From Bernardetiaceae bacterium (GTDB lineage Bacteria; Bacteroidota; Bacteroidia; Cytophagales; Bernardetiaceae): DNA of 64,000 nt. The first letter of the stretch is position 1. Each line of letters opens with the position of its first letter. The notes under the pieces were generated by a model that saw only the letters and a list, made by a program, of their open reading frames with translations, was not told where the DNA came from and did not search any database. Made by a program: the position numbers and the translations under genes. Positions 8,275-17,400 of this stretch are shown here, one piece after another. The stretch lies in the NCBI GenBank assembly GCA_020832465.1, contig JAFIER010000200.1, positions 1 to 64,000 of the forward strand, given 5' to 3'.

Positions 8275-8568
8275 CCGTGTCAATATCAAAGTAAGGATTA
8301 CGGTAAAATGTTTTGCTATTTAATCAGGGCATTTTTTGCATCTTTTTCCCTTTTTAAATTTTTTGCAACATTTGCTTTTTTTGCAATCTATAACGCACTG
8401 AAAATTATCCGAAGAAAAGCAGGTCTGGCTACCCGTGGCAATTTGTATTTGTTGGTTCTTGATTTGCATAAGTGCTTGATTTATGGTAAATAATAAAACA
8501 CTTACAAAGATAATGTTATTTGGATTAAATACAAATAACCAATTCGTTTTTTACCGAAATTTTTTAGA

Positions 8569-8665
8569 TAAATAACATTTCTCAAAAAAAGGTTATTGCT
8601 AAACCCATTTTTCTATAGCGTGAGGTTTGCAAAGCCCACGCTATAGAAAAATGTATAGTGGTATG
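8569..8665 (+). mobile_element. Miniature element, left end lost
   Basis: It contains part of hairpin 1 (AAATAACATTTCTC), the long palindrome CTATAGCGTGAGGTTTGC / GCCCACGCTATAG, and an intact right end AATGTATAGTGGTATG. The left terminal repeat is missing, so no target duplication can be tested. Confidence 0.7.
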
Positions 8666-8671
8666 AACCGC

Positions 8672-10093
8672 CTATTTTTTTTGATTATTTTTAGCTGCGG
8701 CGTTACTTTCTATGCTTTTGATGGAGGATTTCATTTTTTGAGTTTGCTCTTCGCTCCAATATCCCATACCTTCTTCATTGACTTCATAAGACATGGATAC
8801 GATTTGATGGATTACGGCATCGAGCTCTTCGGTAACGGTCTGCAGATGGTCTATGATTTCTAAATTAAATGGATTTTCAATATTCTCTTTGTCAAAAATT
8901 TGCATAAGCCCGAGTATGCTCGCTACGGGTCTGCGCACGGAGTGGGAGCTAATTTTGGCAATTTCTCTTAGCTGTCTATTTTGCTCGTAGATGCGTATTT
9001 CGTTTTGTTTTTGTTTGCTTACATCTCTAAAATAAATGGCAAGCCCTTTTTCAGAGGGATATACAGATACTGAAAACCAAATACCGCGCCCTTCATAATT
9101 ATGAAGTGTTGTAAAATGCTGGGTTTCTTGTGTTTGCATGGCTTTGTGGTAGTAGATATAAAAATCGCTATCTACAGCATCAGCAAACTCTATCCAAAGA
9201 TTTCGTCCGATGAGGTTTTCTCTTTTTCTGTTTAATATTTTTTCAAATTCTTTATTGACTCGGATAAAATTCCAGTTTTTATCTAAGGCAAAAAATCCAT
9301 CAGTTATGCTTTCAAAAATGGTATCGAGCTGTCGGGTATAATGCTGAATCTCGGCTGCTGCTTTTACGCTATCTGTAATATCGTGTATAACAACCATTTC
9401 TACGGATTTTCCTTGATAGTCAAATCCGTAAGAATTAAGTTTAACCCATATTTTTTCACCATTTTTGAGTTGGTGTATCCACTTTGTATCGGAGTTGTAA
9501 TGCCCCTTTTTAATAGCCTTTAATCTTTTTTCGAGCTTTTCTATCTCTTCTTTTGGGCGTATATCCTTTATTGTCATTTGTGCAAACTCTTCTCGGCTAT
9601 ATCCATACTTTTGGCAAGCAGCCTGATTGACAAACAAAAACTGTAGTGTTTTGATGTCATATACCCATGCAGGGAGTGGGTTATGCTCAAACAAATGACG
9701 GTAAATATTTTGTGTAGCTGCTAAAATTTTTTTGTATTCTTTTTTTAGGCTCAGTTCTTTGATTATACTGGCTATATAGCGTTTTTCGTCGTCGAGAAAA
9801 TAACGCTGTTCGTGGATTTGCTTAATTTTTCCCGTTCCATTTTGTTTGATTTTATAGGTAGCCTCCCAAGTTCTATTTTTGTTTAGAATAACCTCTTCGA
9901 AGAGAAATATACTGCGCTCCTCTTCTATGGTATATTTGGCTCTAAAATTAGGATTTTTACGTAAATCTTCCTTACTTAGCCCATAAAGTGTAAGTAATGT
10001 ATCACTTGCATAGACAAGTTCTTGCTTATGTAAATCAAAAATCCAGTAACAATCTGCGGAGTGTGCGAGTAGTTTTTTTAATAAGGCTAACAT
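8672..10093 (-). CDS. Triple-PAS signalling protein with phosphoacceptor-like helix but no kinase ATPase domain
   Basis: A 473-residue cytoplasmic protein. Three PAS-like domains can be read: about 5-110 (LVYASDTLLTLYGLSKEDL), 140-250 (LPAWVYDIKTLQFLFVNQAACQKYGYS) and 260-370 (SITDGFFALDKNWNFIRVNKEFEKIL). A HisKA-like helix follows (AKISSHSVRRPVASILGLMQ, candidate phospho-His 384). The protein ends about 90 residues later with no N, G1 or G2 box, so it cannot autophosphorylate by itself. It may be phosphorylated by a partner or act as a sensor adaptor. The start is the ATG at 10093; a TTG 33 bp upstream is an alternative. It stands alone, with no response regulator next to it. Confidence 0.8.
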   Translation of the reverse strand: MLALLKKLLAHSADCYWIFDLHKQELVYASDTLLTLYGLSKEDLRKNPNFRAKYTIEEERSIFLFEEVILNKNRTWEATYKIKQNGTGKIKQIHEQRYFLDDEKRYIASIIKELSLKKEYKKILAATQNIYRHLFEHNPLPAWVYDIKTLQFLFVNQAACQKYGYSREEFAQMTIKDIRPKEEIEKLEKRLKAIKKGHYNSDTKWIHQLKNGEKIWVKLNSYGFDYQGKSVEMVVIHDITDSVKAAAEIQHYTRQLDTIFESITDGFFALDKNWNFIRVNKEFEKILNRKRENLIGRNLWIEFADAVDSDFYIYYHKAMQTQETQHFTTLHNYEGRGIWFSVSVYPSEKGLAIYFRDVSKQKQNEIRIYEQNRQLREIAKISSHSVRRPVASILGLMQIFDKENIENPFNLEIIDHLQTVTEELDAVIHQIVSMSYEVNEEGMGYWSEEQTQKMKSSIKSIESNAAAKNNQKK

Positions 10094-10191
10094 CTGTACT
10101 TTATTCTGCTTGTTATAATGAAACAAATTTAAGGCAATATATGCTATTTATTACATATAATATCAAATATATACCATAATTTTTACAAACT

Positions 10192-10980
10192 ATGCAAATT
10201 AACTTAGAAAATAAAACAGCTTTTGTGTGTGGAAGCACACAAGGCATTGGCAAAGCTATCGCTTGGGGGCTTGCTGAAGCAGGCGCAAAAATAGTGCTCA
10301 TTGCACGTAATAAGGACGTATTAGCTGCCTTAAGTGCTCAGCTACCTACTCCTTTAGGGCAATCTCATGATTTTATTGTAGCCGATTTTAGCCTTCCAGA
10401 TATGCTATCAGAGGCTTTAGATGGTTATTTAGTGAAGCATTCGGAAGCGCATATTCTTATCAATAATACGGGAGGGCCGCCTCCTGGTCAGTTGATAGGT
10501 GCTTCATTATCAAGTCTTGAGCAGACTTTTCAGCAGCATGTTATTTGTAATCAAATTTTGGCGCAGGCTTTAGTACCTTTGATGCAAAAAGCACATTATG
10601 GAAGGATTATCAACATTATTTCTACGAGTGTAAAGCAACCCATTCCCAACTTAGGCGTTTCGAACACAATCAGGGGGGCAGTAGCGAGTTGGGCAAAAAC
10701 CCTATCTCTTGAACTCGCCGCTGATGGCATTACAGTTAATAATGTATTGCCCGGCTTCACAGAAACCGCAAGGCTCGATGCTATTATTCAAAACAAAGAA
10801 AAAGCGACTGGAAAAACCCAAGAACAAGTAGCAGAAGACATGCAAAAAAATGTCCCCGCTAAAAGGTTTGCTACGCCCGAAGAAGTGGCTGCCGCTGCTA
10901 TATTTTTGGCCTCCCCACAGGCTGCATATATCAATGGAATCAATCTGCCCGTAGATGGTGGAAGAACAGGAAGCCTATAA
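10192..10980 (+). CDS. Atypical short-chain dehydrogenase/reductase lacking catalytic Tyr and Lys
   Basis: A 262-residue Rossmann-fold protein. The cofactor loop is CGSTQGIGKA (near TGxxxGIG), the structural NN is in LINNTGGPPPG, and the C-terminus NGINLPVDGGRTGSL is typical of SDRs. The active-site YxxxK is replaced: after IISTSVKQPIPN the sequence is LGVSNTIRGAV, so Tyr is Leu and Lys is Asn. This matches the BKR-like SDR subgroup that lacks the catalytic tetrad. NAD(P) binding is plausible, but conventional reductase chemistry is doubtful. The gene starts 98 bp after the divergent PAS gene. Confidence 0.85.
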   Translation: MQINLENKTAFVCGSTQGIGKAIAWGLAEAGAKIVLIARNKDVLAALSAQLPTPLGQSHDFIVADFSLPDMLSEALDGYLVKHSEAHILINNTGGPPPGQLIGASLSSLEQTFQQHVICNQILAQALVPLMQKAHYGRIINIISTSVKQPIPNLGVSNTIRGAVASWAKTLSLELAADGITVNNVLPGFTETARLDAIIQNKEKATGKTQEQVAEDMQKNVPAKRFATPEEVAAAAIFLASPQAAYINGINLPVDGGRTGSL

Positions 10981-11006
10981 AGCCTTGATAGATAACGAAT
11001 TTACAT

Positions 11007-11039
11007 AGAACTAACAGTGCCTTGAGCGCTGTTAGTTCT
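11007..11039. repeat. AACTAACAG palindrome
   Basis: AGAACTAACAGTGC and GCGCTGTTAGTTCT pair, with one G-T pair, around CTTGA. It lies 26 bp after the SDR stop codon in a convergent gap. Confidence 0.82.
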
Positions 11040-11074
11040 GTTTGTTTAGGGCATATATGTAAAAAATATAGCAC

Positions 11075-11108
11075 AAAAAAAAAGCCTCTCAGAGAGAGAC
11101 TTTTTTTT
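11075..11108. terminator. Bidirectional intrinsic terminator
   Basis: An A-run, GCCTCTC, a short loop, GAGAGAC and a run of eight T. A- and T-tracts on both sides suit termination of both the SDR gene and the leftward capA-like gene. Confidence 0.75.
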
Positions 11109-11311
11109 ATCTTTCAACCAGCTATGAAAAAGCTGTCAGTCGTGATGACTGACATGAAAAAGGTAACATCTTTTTTTTAAATTCCAAAATATTTGGTGTT
11201 TTTTTTTGCTTTTTTTTCTAACTTCAAAAGAACAATATATGAAAAGATGTGTATTTATTACAATATATGCTACATTTTTATATTGGTTTTGTCTTATAGC
11301 AAAAAGCTAAG

Positions 11312-11379
11312 CATATACTACTACTATACATTCGCTCGCTCGCCAGAAATAACATTTCTTTGAGAAATGTTATTTCTAA
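11312..11379 (+). mobile_element. Miniature element, right half lost
   Basis: The left end is a slightly expanded CATATACTACTACTATACATT-like terminus, followed by a triplicated CGCT and a perfect hairpin 1 (AGAAATAACATTTCT / AGAAATGTTATTTCT). The second palindrome and right terminus are absent; the capA-like gene ends 26 bp further on. Confidence 0.7.
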
Positions 11380-11404
11380 AAAAATCTTTTGAGCTTTGAT
11401 GCGG

Positions 11405-12580
11405 TTAATCCTTCTTTTTGGTGATGTATCCATTGTCATCAATCAAGAGTACGGATTCTGGAAAATCTTTTGCCGTGAGGTTTTGTAAGATTTTGATAAC
11501 TGCCTTGTCTTTGTCAATGATCGGAATGCCTGCCCCTATTTGTTTGATAGCTGTAGCTTGTGCCGAGAGAAACTCTCCTTTTTCATTGACCCTTACGTCC
11601 ATAATGGGGGCGAGTCCGCTTTCACCTTTGAGGCTAAATCTGCCATAGGTACAAAAATTTCCTAAGCTATAGGCAATGAATCGGTCTTTGTAAAGTTCAA
11701 TAGCGCGCGTTACGTGAGGTCCGTGGCCGAAGACAATATCTGCACCTGCATCTATAACGGCGTGGGAAAATGCGTGTACATTACCTCTATTTTCACCATA
11801 AAAAGTTTCTGTTTTTCGTGTTACGTGTTGATGCCCTCTGCCTTCTGCACCGCCGTGAAAAGAGACAATAACAATATCGGCTTCTTGTTTGAGCTGTGCT
11901 ACAATTTTTTTTGCCCCTTCTATATCTCTAATATCTACCGTACCGTAGTTAGGTGCAAAAGCTGCTAATCCGTATTTTATACCTTCTTTTTCTACAATGG
12001 TCGTAGGCAATTGCAGCAATCCGGCCGCAGCCACGCCTATTCTATCTAAAAATGCAATAGTATTATCCCGTCCTGTATTTCCAAAATCACCAACGTGGTT
12101 GTTAGCGATGCTTACCATATCAAACCCTCCGGCAAGGAGGTTATATTCAGCATATTTTTCAGGACTTCTAAAAGCATAGCATTTTGAAGGGTCACCACAC
12201 TTTTTTACTTCTCCCCCTTCATCGAGTACTGTGCCTTCGAGGTTGCCAAAAGTAATATCAGCAGCTTTAAGGACTGCCGCCACGTCATTGAGCAAATCTT
12301 TGCCCTCGTTGGGAGGTAGGTAGTTAGCGGAGGGGTAGTTGGTGCCAAACATCATATCACCTACACCAATAATAGAAATAGAATCGCGCGCTGCGGTTTT
12401 TGTACTCTCGGTTTCTGCGAGTGGTGGGAGGCTACCTTTAGATGTATCTGCTTCTATTGCTATTTGAGGCCCTTCTTCTCGCTCAGCTTTGCCCTCGGAG
12501 CATGATGTATTACCGAGAAGGAGCATGCAAGAAGCGGTAAGCAGGATTACAAAAATCGTATGTCTGATATTTTTTATCAT
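11405..12580 (-). CDS. CapA-family (PGA_cap) metallophosphoesterase-like lipoprotein
   Basis: 391 residues from the ATG at 12580. The N-terminus is a membrane signal with a possible lipobox (LLLGNTSC, C27). The PGA_cap fold is recognised by IIGVGDMMFGTNYP, NLEGTVLD, ANNHVGDFGNTG, VSFHGGAEGRGHQH and ADIVFGHGPHV, whose Asp, Asn and His residues are the presumed metal ligands. Members include CapA/PgsA of poly-gamma-glutamate capsule synthesis and various cell-surface phosphoesterases. No capBC genes are near, so a capsule role cannot be claimed. An upstream extension of the frame (to 12649) would bury the signal peptide and was rejected. Confidence 0.87.
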   Translation of the reverse strand: MIKNIRHTIFVILLTASCMLLLGNTSCSEGKAEREEGPQIAIEADTSKGSLPPLAETESTKTAARDSISIIGVGDMMFGTNYPSANYLPPNEGKDLLNDVAAVLKAADITFGNLEGTVLDEGGEVKKCGDPSKCYAFRSPEKYAEYNLLAGGFDMVSIANNHVGDFGNTGRDNTIAFLDRIGVAAAGLLQLPTTIVEKEGIKYGLAAFAPNYGTVDIRDIEGAKKIVAQLKQEADIVIVSFHGGAEGRGHQHVTRKTETFYGENRGNVHAFSHAVIDAGADIVFGHGPHVTRAIELYKDRFIAYSLGNFCTYGRFSLKGESGLAPIMDVRVNEKGEFLSAQATAIKQIGAGIPIIDKDKAVIKILQNLTAKDFPESVLLIDDNGYITKKKD

Positions 12581-12686
12581 TGAAAACCAAAGTTTAAGTA
12601 TATTAGAAAATTGAGTATTAGAAATTTGGGGTTCTCTATCCAAAGTCAAAACAAGATTGCCCCTGTTCTGATATTATAAACAAATC

Positions 12687-12723
12687 ATAGAAATGACATT
12701 TCTGACAGAAATATTATTTCTAT
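12687..12723. repeat. Hairpin related to the miniature element's first hairpin
   Basis: ATAGAAATGACATTTCT and AGAAATATTATTTCTAT form a stem around GAC. The sequence matches hairpin 1 of the miniature elements, but no terminal repeats are present. It lies 3' of the dihydroorotase-like gene and upstream of the capA-like gene. Confidence 0.6.
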
Positions 12724-12769
12724 AATTTAGCAAAGTTGCCGTGCACACCCATATCATAACCTGCTGGGG

Positions 12770-14062
12770 CTAAAAAATTTCATATTTATCTTGTTGAAAA
12801 ACAGCCTTTATGCAACCTGAGAGTTTTTTTCCTACAAAGGGAGAGTTTTTGCTTTCAGAAATAATCGTTTGTTCTGTCAGTATCCATTCTTCTTTGGGCG
12901 CAATAAGTGTGAGCACTGCTTCTTGTCCTTCTTGAATAGTAGGAATTTTGCATCCCAGAATTTTGCGTGGTGCGGAGCTCATTTTATCTATAATGAGTTC
13001 AACAGGTAGCAGTTCTTTTGTAGCTGTGTGAATGGCAGCAAATGCGGTTTGCAAATTGAGGATACCAAATTCAGCCAAATCAAACTCTAATTTTTTAGAT
13101 TCTTGGTCTTGCGGTTGATGATGTGAAACTATTGCATCAATAGTGCCATCTTGTATCCCTTGAATCAAAGCCTTACGGTCTTTTTCGGTGCGGAATGGTG
13201 GATTAACTTTGAGGTTAGTATCAAAATTTTCTAAGTCGCTATCCAAAAAAGAGAGTTGCGCAGCGGCAATATCGCAACTCACAGCTAATCCCTCTGCTTT
13301 GGCTTGCCTTATAAGTTTTACGGATTCGGCAGTAGAAAGGGTTGAAAAATGCAACTTTCCGCCCGTATATTCCAAGATTTTTAAATCTCTTTGGATTTGC
13401 ACGACTTCGCTCAATGCCGTAATGGGCTTGAGCCCGAGATAAGTAGAGGTAACGCCCTCGTGCATATCGCCGGATTCTACCAAGTCTTGATTTTGAGCAA
13501 ACTGCATAATCAAACCATCAAAAGCGCGCATGTATCGCAGTGCACGCAGCATTAGTGCAGCGTTTTGCAAAGTATGCGTTCCGTCTGAAAAGGCTACTGC
13601 GCCGTGCGTATGCAAATCATAAAACTCATTCATGCGTACTCCTTCGAGGTTTTCGCTTAAGGCAGCTATGGGGTGTAGTTTTACTGGTGCATCTGCTTGT
13701 GTATAATGTCGCAAAAACGCAATTTGCTGTTTTTGTTGAATCGGTGGTAAGGTTTGTGGCAGGGTAGCGATGTCTGTAAATCCGCCTTTCCAAGCCGCTC
13801 GGCAGAGGCTTTCGAGGGTTTCTTTGTGCTCAAGACCGGGTTCGTTTAAGGCGGTGCGCATGTCCATAAATCCGATGCTAAGTGCCATATCTTCCGCATC
13901 TATGACCCGTGTGTGGGCATCTATCATGGGTAGCGTAGCCTGTGCTTTTAGGATATGCACAATTTTTCCTTGTTGGATAGCCAAGTGGCATTTTTGTAAA
14001 TGATAGGGCGATTGGCTATCTATAATAAGTGCGCCCTTAATCCATATTTTTTCTATACTCAT
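12770..14062 (-). CDS. Dihydroorotase-like amidohydrolase without metal ligands
   Basis: A 430-residue member of the dihydroorotase/allantoinase family. It aligns by eye in GFMDMRTALNEPGLEHKETLES (usual DxHVHxREPG...KED), TLPQTLPP (usual MPNTxP) and AIVSHHQPQDQESKKLEFDLAEFGI (usual TDHAP). The HxH metal pair is replaced by MRT, and the TDHAP Asp region is altered, so metal-dependent catalysis looks impossible. Many Bacteroidota carry a similar protein annotated as dihydroorotase, possibly a non-catalytic partner of aspartate transcarbamylase. The start is the ATG at 14062; TTG at 14071 is the alternative. Confidence 0.85.
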   Translation of the reverse strand: MSIEKIWIKGALIIDSQSPYHLQKCHLAIQQGKIVHILKAQATLPMIDAHTRVIDAEDMALSIGFMDMRTALNEPGLEHKETLESLCRAAWKGGFTDIATLPQTLPPIQQKQQIAFLRHYTQADAPVKLHPIAALSENLEGVRMNEFYDLHTHGAVAFSDGTHTLQNAALMLRALRYMRAFDGLIMQFAQNQDLVESGDMHEGVTSTYLGLKPITALSEVVQIQRDLKILEYTGGKLHFSTLSTAESVKLIRQAKAEGLAVSCDIAAAQLSFLDSDLENFDTNLKVNPPFRTEKDRKALIQGIQDGTIDAIVSHHQPQDQESKKLEFDLAEFGILNLQTAFAAIHTATKELLPVELIIDKMSSAPRKILGCKIPTIQEGQEAVLTLIAPKEEWILTEQTIISESKNSPFVGKKLSGCIKAVFQQDKYEIF

Positions 14063-14068
14063 AGTTTG

Positions 14069-14076
14069 CAAAGATA
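14069..14076 (-). promoter_or_regulatory. Possible -7 box touching the dihydroorotase-like start
   Basis: On the minus strand TATCTTTG ends 6 bp before the ATG at 14062, with TTG 15 bp further upstream (14092-14094). If used, the mRNA would be leaderless or nearly so. The short spacer makes this tentative. Confidence 0.3.
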
Positions 14077-14210
14077 AAAAAAAGGCTTAAACAAAATGAT
14101 AAAACTTTGCGTGGCTTATACTTTTTTTACTTTTTATCGTTATTTTAGGGGGTAGATGTAGTCAATACAGACTAAAAACTTGTATTTTTGCCATGAATAT
14201 TATTGCGTTT

Positions 14211-14317
14211 CATACCACTATACATTTTTCCATAGCGTGGGGGGGGCAAACCCCACAGGCTATGGAAAAAAGAGCTTAGAAATAACATTTCTGGCCGCTG
14301 AATGTCTATGTAGTATG
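14211..14317 (-). mobile_element. Miniature inverted-repeat element, complete ends with perfect 9-bp target duplication
   Basis: In this reversed copy the ends are CATACCACTATACATT and AATGTCTATGTAGTATG. ATTGCGTTT is repeated exactly on both sides (14202-14210 and 14318-14326). The long palindrome is intact apart from a run of seven G; one arm of hairpin 1 is deleted. The left end in element orientation (CATACTACATAGACATTCAG) is the same as in the copy at 2161, so these two share a recent source. Confidence 0.88.
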
Positions 14318-14459
14318 ATTGCGTTTAGATATTAGCAATAGTTTAGCTTTAGCAAAATTACATAAGATTAGCAACTTTTGAGTGGGGTGGGCAAAAATTT
14401 ACGAAAAGACTTTTTCTACAACTCCATTTCTCAAGTTGAAAACAAACATAACAAAAAAT

Positions 14460-17400
14460 ATGAAATTATTATCTTCTCAAAAAGCATCAAGCACTTCTAC
14501 GTCCTTATTTTTTTGGAATCAATGGTCTGGCGCAGAAAAATGGCTTTATTGGTTTTGTTTTCTTTGTTTTAGTTTATTGAGTGGCATTTTTTTTTATGCT
14601 TGGTGGGTCGGTATAGACACGGTATTGGGGTGGGAGGTTCAGAGCCATGTAAGTGCTAAGTCAGTGGTTTTTGACCGCTATACACACAATTTTTTTGAGC
14701 TTGTGGCTGATACGCCTGCTTATTTGCTTACTCAAGAGTTGCTGGCTGGTGAGGCTCGTGTGTCGCTATGGCTTTATCAGATTTTTTTAGTTATTCAAAT
14801 TTTAGCCATGTCTTTGCTGATTACTTCGGCAACTTATATGCGTAAGCGGCTTTGGTTTGCTGTATTTTTAGTACTTCCTATTTTATGGCTTCGCGGCATG
14901 TCGCTTGATGTTATGGCAACGCTTGAGCAGGAGTTGGCTATTGCGCGGGATAGTTATGTATTTTATGCAGCGATTGCCTCTGTTATTGTACCAGCTTTTT
15001 TATATCGTGAATTTGGTAAACGTGTACCTTATATTTTGCGTTTGCTTACCTTTTTGTTATTGGCATCGGGCTTAGGATATTATATTCATAGTTCTTTTTC
15101 GCAGGCTGCTTATAGTTCTGTATGGATTGTAAGCCATTCGCTTTATGTCCCAGTGCTTATGAGTTTGATTTTTATTGTACTGAATGCGCACGAAATTGTA
15201 CGTGGCTTTTTGTTTGCAGTTTCTGCTGGTGGTACAAATGAGCAAACTACCTATCATTTTATCGGTATTTCTGCACTTTATCTTGTCAATGTAATTTATG
15301 TTTTTACTGTAACGATTGGTCTGTCCGAAGGGAGTTTTCTTTATGTTAGTCCCTTTGTATTTATTATTTTTACATTTTACTTGGGGGTTTGGGGCGTAAA
15401 AGGTCGTGAGGGTGAGCATTATTCGCATCTCTTTCCTTTTAGGCCTGCGGGTGCTTTGGGTTATTTAGGTATGGGTATGTTGGCTTTTGCCTGTATGAGT
15501 TTTGTATTTTTATCTGGCAATGATCCTTTGGTAGAGGTTTTTGAGGATATTATTATTTATTCTCATTTGGGTTTTGGTATGGCATTTTTGTCTTATGTAT
15601 TGTCTAATTTTTACAATCATTTTCAGAAGGGCTTGCCCGTATATAGCTATATTTGGAAAGAAGCAAAGGCGAGTTTTTTGTTGGTATCTTTTATGGGTGT
15701 GCTTATTATGACGCTTTGTGAGTTGCAATATAATTTTCTCACCATTTATCAAGCTAAAGCTGGCTATTTCTCTGTTGTTGGTGATAGCTACCGTTTGGAG
15801 GCGGATACACATCGCTTGCTTGCAGACGAACGCCGTGCGGATAGAGAGTATAAACTCTCTCAATATTATTACCAAAAAAGCATCAGTCAGGTGCATTCAC
15901 AGCGCAAAGCCAACTTCGAGCTGGCGATGATTGCTATGCTGCGAGACGAGAAATCCCTTGCCCTTGCGCATCTTAAAATGTCGAATCGCAAATTCCCTGC
16001 TGCTCATATTTATGCAAAAATGGCAAATCTTTATAGTGAGATGAAGCAAGAAAATGATGCAAGAAATACGCTCATTTACGGATTAGCTGATTTTCCTAAA
16101 AGTACCGCACTGCGCAATAATCTTGTTTTTCACGATATTCAGCAAAATAAAATGCTGCGTCCAGATTCGCTTGTGCAATATCTGACAAAAGAGTTGGAAT
16201 ATGCCGAGCATAAAAATGTGCTCAAAGCAAATATTTTGGCTATTATAGCCAAGCAGAATAATATTCCATCAATAGATTCGCTGCGCCGTCTTATCGGCGA
16301 TGATTTTGATTTTGCTACTGAAAGCAACTTGCTTTTTTGTGCTAATCGCATAGGGGCTAAGAATGTAGGCAAGCTACCTGAAAATTTTGAGCAAGATTCG
16401 ATTTTGAGTTCAGAAGCACTTTGCTTCGTACACAACTACACGCTCAACCACCTCAAGGATTCAAGTCTAAACAATTGGACAGCACAGCTTGAACGCTGGA
16501 TAAAAGTGGAAGAGAATGAAATCCATTATCGCTTTTTAGAACTGGCGCGTGCTTTGCGTTTTTATTATGAAGGCAACACACGTGATGCTTATTTGCTTAT
16601 GAAAGGATTAGACAAAAGCTATGGCAATGCAAATGCAAATTATGCTCATATTTTAGGATTCTGGCTCTTCGAGCACCAACAATATGCCGAGACACTGCCT
16701 CATTTTCAACATTCAGCACTCTCAGGAAAATATAGCGACGGGCTAAACCGCGCTATTGCCCTTGCTGAAATGGCTGATAAGCCTCGTGCCATAGCATGGT
16801 GGACAGCCTGGGATACTATTCCCAACCACGTTTATCAACCCATTGCAGCCGATATGCTCAAGGTTTTGATGCCCAACAGAATGCCTAATCTTAATCAGCT
16901 CGATGATGAAGAGCGGTTTAGGTTGCTGCATTATATGCGACAAATCCTGCCCGATGAGGTTTACCTCGATATCTGGAGCAGTTTTGAAAATCCTAATTTA
17001 GCTATATTGGCAAGCCTTAGTAAAATGCAACAGTATTTAAATGACACAGAAGTGAAAAAAGCCCTCGCCTTTAGAGAGGGCCTCAAAGGAGTGGCACTTA
17101 CAGAGGTAGAGCCAAGCCTCAAAACAGAGTTGCAACTTATGGATTTGCACCTACTTTATCAAAGTGGGCAACGCCATAAAATCGCTAACCTACTCGAGGA
17201 GTTTGCCCCCGAGCGGAGAGGCATACATTGGAAATGGTTTTATGAAGCCGTAGTGGCTACTGAAAAACAAGAAATAGAAAATGCCGAGCAATATTTGGCG
17301 AAAGCCTTAGAAGCATTGCCTTTTGAATCTGAAATTTGGGCATTTGCACGAGATTTCTTCAACGAACAAGAACGCCCAAAAATAGCATATAATTTGCTTT

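Larger units (their letters stand above)
8193..8671. other. Intergenic region between the DUF457 gene and the PAS gene
   Basis: 479 bp without a credible gene. It holds an imperfect AACTAACAG palindrome (8240-8274) and a partial miniature element (about 8569-8665). The small open frame at 8254-8493 begins inside the palindrome and is dominated by Phe/Ala codons from T-rich DNA. Confidence 0.55.
10981..11404. other. Intergenic region between convergent SDR and capA-like genes
   Basis: 424 bp between convergent genes, holding a palindrome (11007-11039), a bidirectional terminator hairpin (11075-11108), T-rich DNA and a truncated miniature element (11312-11379). No gene is seen. Confidence 0.6.
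14063..14459. other. Intergenic region between divergent dihydroorotase-like and TPR membrane protein genes
   Basis: About 400 bp with an intact miniature element (14211-14317) inserted at ATTGCGTTT. TATTTTTG at 14183-14190 resembles a -7 box for the rightward gene. If real, the element now separates it from that gene. No coding sequence is apparent. Confidence 0.5.

Noticed and set aside
8254-8493. 79-codon plus-strand frame
   Set aside because: Starts within a palindrome, Phe/Ala runs from T-rich DNA, no neighbours or motifs that support a gene.
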